This document shows, one piece after another, positions 5,429 to 7,710 of a stretch of DNA of 7,710 bases. Within the stretch, counting starts at the first letter, position 1. Each line of letters begins with the position of its first letter. Below the pieces are notes generated by a model, which did no database searches, was not told the DNA's origin, and worked only from the letters and a program-made list of their open reading frames with translations. Made by a program: the position numbers and the translations under genes. Origin of the DNA: Chloroflexota bacterium (GTDB lineage Bacteria; Chloroflexota; Dehalococcoidia; Lucifugimonadales; JAPUKM01); NCBI GenBank assembly GCA_027295645.1, contig JAPUKM010000284.1, forward strand, positions 1 through 7,710. Reading direction: 5' to 3'.

Positions 5429-6028
5429 TCACAATTTTGGCAAGCTAGACCGCGCGTCGCGTTGTGGGCTGGATGCCCCCAGCAGATGCCCTGGCCAGTC
5501 CCTGTGCAGATCCTGGGCCAGCCCGCCGCTTACCTTGAGTGTTGAGGCAAAGGTCACTATCGCCTTCTCCTGCTCTCCAGGCTCTACAGAGGTGGGGCGA
5601 AGCCGTCGTATCTCGACAATCGCCTCATCAGAAGTGAGGCCGTTCATAACGAAGGCACAGGCCAGAACGGTTCCTGTCCTGCCGCGCCCGGCCCTGCAAG
5701 CGACGGCCACTCGCTTCTGCTCCGCGACGCAGCGCCCGAGAAAACCGAGAATGCCGACGAGCTGCTCCTGGGAAGGGGCCGAGAAGTCCGTGACCGGCTC
5801 ATTATATTCTTCGATATCGAACTGTTCCAGCAGAGAGCGGGGTATACCTGTAAGGTGCTGCTCAACCACTCGAATCAAAACGTCCACACCCTGCTGCCTG
5901 AGGTACCCCACTTCATCTTCGTCAAGGGGTATACGACACCCCGCGAGCTTGTCACCTACCACCCAGCTGAAGTTCAGATCCACTTTATTGTTATTGGCAC
6001 CAGGCGACCGCACTCGGCACACCTCCAT
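5429..6028 (-). CDS. Dual-specificity phosphatase-like protein (DUSP23-like cysteine phosphatase)
   Basis: This 199-residue cytoplasmic protein has the cysteine-phosphatase loop CRAGRGRTGT at residues 111-120, giving nucleophile C111 and phosphate-binding R117 (CX5R), with the probable general acid D81 in the VTDFSAP turn. N-terminal NFSWVVGDKLAG (19-30) and EAIVEIRRLRPTSVE plus QEKAIVTF after the loop resemble the compact human DUSP23/VHZ family. The residue before the nucleophile is Ala (A110) instead of the usual His. About 35 extra residues (165-199) lie beyond the catalytic domain. It should dephosphorylate phosphotyrosine/serine or a small phosphorylated compound; the substrate is unknown. 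The start at 6028 has no good Shine-Dalgarno site and a GTG at codon 17 is possible, so the exact N-terminus is uncertain. It follows the amidohydrolase by 36 bases and ends next to the terminator. Confidence 0.88.
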   Translation of the reverse strand: MEVCRVRSPGANNNKVDLNFSWVVGDKLAGCRIPLDEDEVGYLRQQGVDVLIRVVEQHLTGIPRSLLEQFDIEEYNEPVTDFSAPSQEQLVGILGFLGRCVAEQKRVAVACRAGRGRTGTVLACAFVMNGLTSDEAIVEIRRLRPTSVEPGEQEKAIVTFASTLKVSGGLAQDLHRDWPGHLLGASSPQRDARSSLPKL

Positions 6029-6064
6029 AGACTCATGTTCTAGGTCAGCTACAGGTACGTCCGT

Positions 6065-7183
6065 TCAGCTCCTGGGAGGCGGGTAGAGTTGGCGCCAGCC
6101 AAACTTGTGCCCTATCTCTTTTTGAGGGTCCCTCTTAATCCCCATAAGGTGGGCGACGTTCGCACCCAGAACCATGTCTACCTCTTCATCCGTCCACTTG
6201 TAGCCGTATTTCTCCGCACGCTTTGGCAAATCCCTCCACCACTGGGCCAGGTTGCGCCAGCCATAACCATCAGCAAGCTTGGATTCGGTATTGTTCGAAG
6301 GTCCGGACCCTGTGTTACCTCCACCCCACATGATGCGGTGGGCCCCTACCGCCTCCTTGGCCTTGTGCAGCATGGCCATAATGAGAGGCTCGTTGTTGAA
6401 GGCGTTGTCCCAGGGCCCTCCCGTCGGATTGTCCTTCATGTACCCAAAGCTGATCACCCATCCCGGTCCGCCGTCTTGGAGGTAGACGTTGGGGTTGCTG
6501 GCACCGGCGTTGAGGCACTGCTCGAACCAATTGTAGTAGTTGGCGCCGATATGGGCGAGAACCACGGTCAGGTCGGGGAAGTCATGGGTCATGTCGCTTA
6601 TATGCACCGGCTCCTGGAACCGGGTGTAGCGATAAGAGCCACGCGAGACTTCGGTGCAGAACCACACAGGTTGGTCGTTGTCCAGGGAGTACTCGTAGAT
6701 AGGATAGAGCATCGGGTCCCAGGCGTAATAACCCGCAGCCGGAACCAGCTTGATGCCCTTAAGCTTGTGCTCCTCAATCGCCCGTTTGTAAATCTCCAGG
6801 GCATTGAGCCGCCTGGGGTCAGGGCCCGCCGTGCACACAAGCCTGCCGGGGTACTTCTTCTGGAGCTCACCGTATATCCGGTGTTTCTCCTCCACCGAGA
6901 GCCCACTCTCCTGCCCCCATACAAAGTCGTAGTCGATAGTGAATACCACAGAGGCATCTATGCCCGCTTCGTCCATGTTGGCTATGGTGTAGCTACCGTC
7001 CGGGTCGGACATGCGCAATTCCTGCCTGGGGAATAGCGCCTCAGGGTTCTTGGTATAAGGGGGAGTTGTTCCGCGTCGGCTATAGGCCCAGTCCATGCTA
7101 ATGTGCCAGTTCTGGCGCGGTGGAAAGTAAGACTTCTCCGGTGCCTGTCCCGTCCAGATGTGTGTATGGGCATCTATAATCAT
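6065..7183 (-). CDS. Amidohydrolase-2 family protein with altered active-site residues
   Basis: This 372-residue TIM-barrel protein belongs to the amidohydrolase-2 family (PF04909; ACMSD and gamma-resorcylate decarboxylase relatives). Landmarks are MIIDAHTHIW (HxH: H6 and H8), GIKLVPAAGYYAWDP (143-157), PVWFCTEVS (172-180), VVLAHIGANYYNW (207-219; H211) and a C-terminal VLGANVAHLMGI (338-349). In active relatives a His follows the PVxx strand and an Asp lies in a GSDYP/GTDYP motif; here these places appear as C176 and G287-G288 of WGGGNTG, so ligands or catalytic residues seem changed. The start at 7183 is chosen for the AGGAGG 5 bases upstream and for MIIDAHTH being the normal beginning; the frame is open back to 7291, but that stretch lacks family features and contains the promoter candidate. 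The phosphatase gene follows 36 bases downstream. The reaction may be hydrolysis or decarboxylation, or it may have been lost. Confidence 0.88.
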   Translation of the reverse strand: MIIDAHTHIWTGQAPEKSYFPPRQNWHISMDWAYSRRGTTPPYTKNPEALFPRQELRMSDPDGSYTIANMDEAGIDASVVFTIDYDFVWGQESGLSVEEKHRIYGELQKKYPGRLVCTAGPDPRRLNALEIYKRAIEEHKLKGIKLVPAAGYYAWDPMLYPIYEYSLDNDQPVWFCTEVSRGSYRYTRFQEPVHISDMTHDFPDLTVVLAHIGANYYNWFEQCLNAGASNPNVYLQDGGPGWVISFGYMKDNPTGGPWDNAFNNEPLIMAMLHKAKEAVGAHRIMWGGGNTGSGPSNNTESKLADGYGWRNLAQWWRDLPKRAEKYGYKWTDEEVDMVLGANVAHLMGIKRDPQKEIGHKFGWRQLYPPPRS

Positions 7184-7188
7184 TGACC

Positions 7189-7194
7189 CCTCCT
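7189..7194 (-). promoter_or_regulatory. Ribosome-binding site fixing the amidohydrolase start
   Basis: AGGAGG on the minus strand is 5 bases before the ATG at 7183. No comparable site precedes the other in-frame ATG codons at 7228 and 7291. Confidence 0.8.
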
Positions 7195-7246
7195 GATTTG
7201 GTTCGATTTTGCCTATCTGGTCACTCATCGAAGGCAAAGCGCACCC

Positions 7247-7275
7247 ATTATAGCGCCCTGCCAAGAGATTACCAC
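7247..7275 (-). promoter_or_regulatory. Amidohydrolase promoter candidate
   Basis: A perfect TATAAT (7252 down to 7247, minus strand) lies in the 108-base gap between the upstream LLM stop and the amidohydrolase ATG. GTGGTA at 17-base spacing is only a weak -35 (3/6). Transcription would begin near 7240, leaving a leader of about 57 bases. It suggests the amidohydrolase-phosphatase pair can be expressed apart from the upstream LLM gene. Confidence 0.45.
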
Positions 7276-7291
7276 CACAGCCTTCGGGCAC

Positions 7292-7710
7292 TCAGTTGCT
7301 GGCCCCCGGCTTCACCACGTCAGCGATATGCTCTATCCGTTCGCTGGTCTCGTCCATGTTGGCCCCCGGTAGAGTCCACAGCACATACTGTACTCCCGCC
7401 TTTTCGAAGGCGTGAATATCTTCGGTCATCTGCTCAGGAGTGCCCGTGAATGCGCGGCGTTCGCCGCTGGACACGATTCGCGCTTCGTCGTTCCACTCCG
7501 CCTCATACGCGACGGTAATTTTTGAAGGGTCTCTTCCGGCCTCTTCCGCATAACCGTGTATCCGGGCCAAGGAGGTTGCGACCTGGTCAGCCGTATCCAG
7601 CGGATGCTTGGGATTGTTTACCACCGGTTGCCACCCATCGCCAAGCTGGCCCACACGGCGAAGGGCTGGCGTGCTTTCACCTGCAATCCATATCGGTGGG
7701 TGAGGCTTTT
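7292..7710 (-). CDS. LLM class F420-dependent oxidoreductase, C-terminal part (5' end outside window)
   Basis: The frame runs off the right edge; 138 residues and the stop TGA (7294 down to 7292) are visible. The visible part begins KPHPPIWIAGESTPALRR and contains YAEEAGRDPSKI and RRAFTGTPEQMTEDI, matching segment by segment the C-terminal third of the LLM protein at 1189-2142. It is therefore a paralogue in the same luciferase-like, F420/FMN-using TIM-barrel family. The internal ATG at 7654 is not the start. The cofactor-binding N-terminal half is not in the window. It precedes the amidohydrolase by 108 bases on the same strand; a promoter-like TATAAT in the gap means they need not share one message. 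Confidence 0.9.
   Translation of the reverse strand, partial: KPHPPIWIAGESTPALRRVGQLGDGWQPVVNNPKHPLDTADQVATSLARIHGYAEEAGRDPSKITVAYEAEWNDEARIVSSGERRAFTGTPEQMTEDIHAFEKAGVQYVLWTLPGANMDETSERIEHIADVVKPGASN

Noticed and set aside
6089..7036. Plus-strand open frame of 315 codons opposite the amidohydrolase gene
   Set aside because: It is a shadow of the amidohydrolase codons. The translation has no recognisable domain, and the minus strand carries all motifs, a Shine-Dalgarno site and a promoter.
7184..7291. N-terminal extension of the amidohydrolase to 7291
   Set aside because: The family starts at MxIDxHxH. AGGAGG precedes 7183, and the extension holds a TATAAT box instead of family sequence.
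7300..7371. Direct repeat TGGCCCCCGG about 60 bases apart
   Set aside because: Both copies encode similar PGA-type turns in the LLM protein; a 10-base match in a G+C-rich gene is unremarkable.

Overview
The window is a gene-dense stretch of bacterial chromosome with roughly 55-60% G+C in its coding parts. It holds seven complete protein genes, two genes cut by the window edges and one small gene of 56 codons. The families are a CocE-type hydrolase, two paralogous luciferase-like F420-dependent oxidoreductases, a cyclase-family hydrolase, an SDR dehydrogenase, an amidohydrolase-2 protein and an EthD-like double-domain protein. Such a catabolic, F420-rich mixture suggests an environmental Chloroflexota (SAR202/Dehalococcoidia-like) genome. 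This is inferred from gene content only; an actinobacterium or alphaproteobacterium is not excluded. No rRNA, tRNA, CRISPR array, insertion sequence or phage gene was seen.

Layout. Positions 1-1192 are on the plus strand: the C-terminal end of a CocE/NonD hydrolase (1-429), then a two-repeat EthD/dimeric alpha-beta-barrel protein (479-1192) with its own extended -10 promoter. Its stop codon shares a CTAG with the stop of the convergent minus-strand cluster. That cluster, in transcription order, is a CysB-like LysR regulator (5039-4143), an SDR dehydrogenase (3980-3198), a cyclase-family hydrolase (3088-2171) and an F420-type LLM oxidoreductase (2142-1189). A compact AT-rich region (5040-5191) in front of lysR carries a TATAAT box, a perfect 15-bp palindrome over the predicted lysR transcription start, and a plus-strand promoter candidate. 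The latter leads to a small 56-codon gene (5192-5362) with a very strong ribosome-binding site. This small gene converges with a DUSP23-like cysteine phosphatase (6028-5429), and a strong symmetric hairpin between them can terminate both. Upstream of the phosphatase on the minus strand lie an amidohydrolase-2 protein (7183-6065) and the C-terminal part of a second LLM oxidoreductase (7710-7292, cut by the edge).

How the genes may work together. SDR, cyclase-family hydrolase and LLM oxidoreductase behind a LysR regulator look like a small catabolic unit: alcohol/ketone redox, hydrolysis of a cyclic amide or ester, and F420- or flavin-linked oxidation/reduction. The amidohydrolase and the second LLM protein may be a related unit. 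The substrate cannot be read from the sequence. The most unusual items are the unrecognised small gene with its own control signals, the amidohydrolase with substituted active-site residues, the SDR with an enlarged glycine loop, and a phosphatase resembling animal DUSP23.
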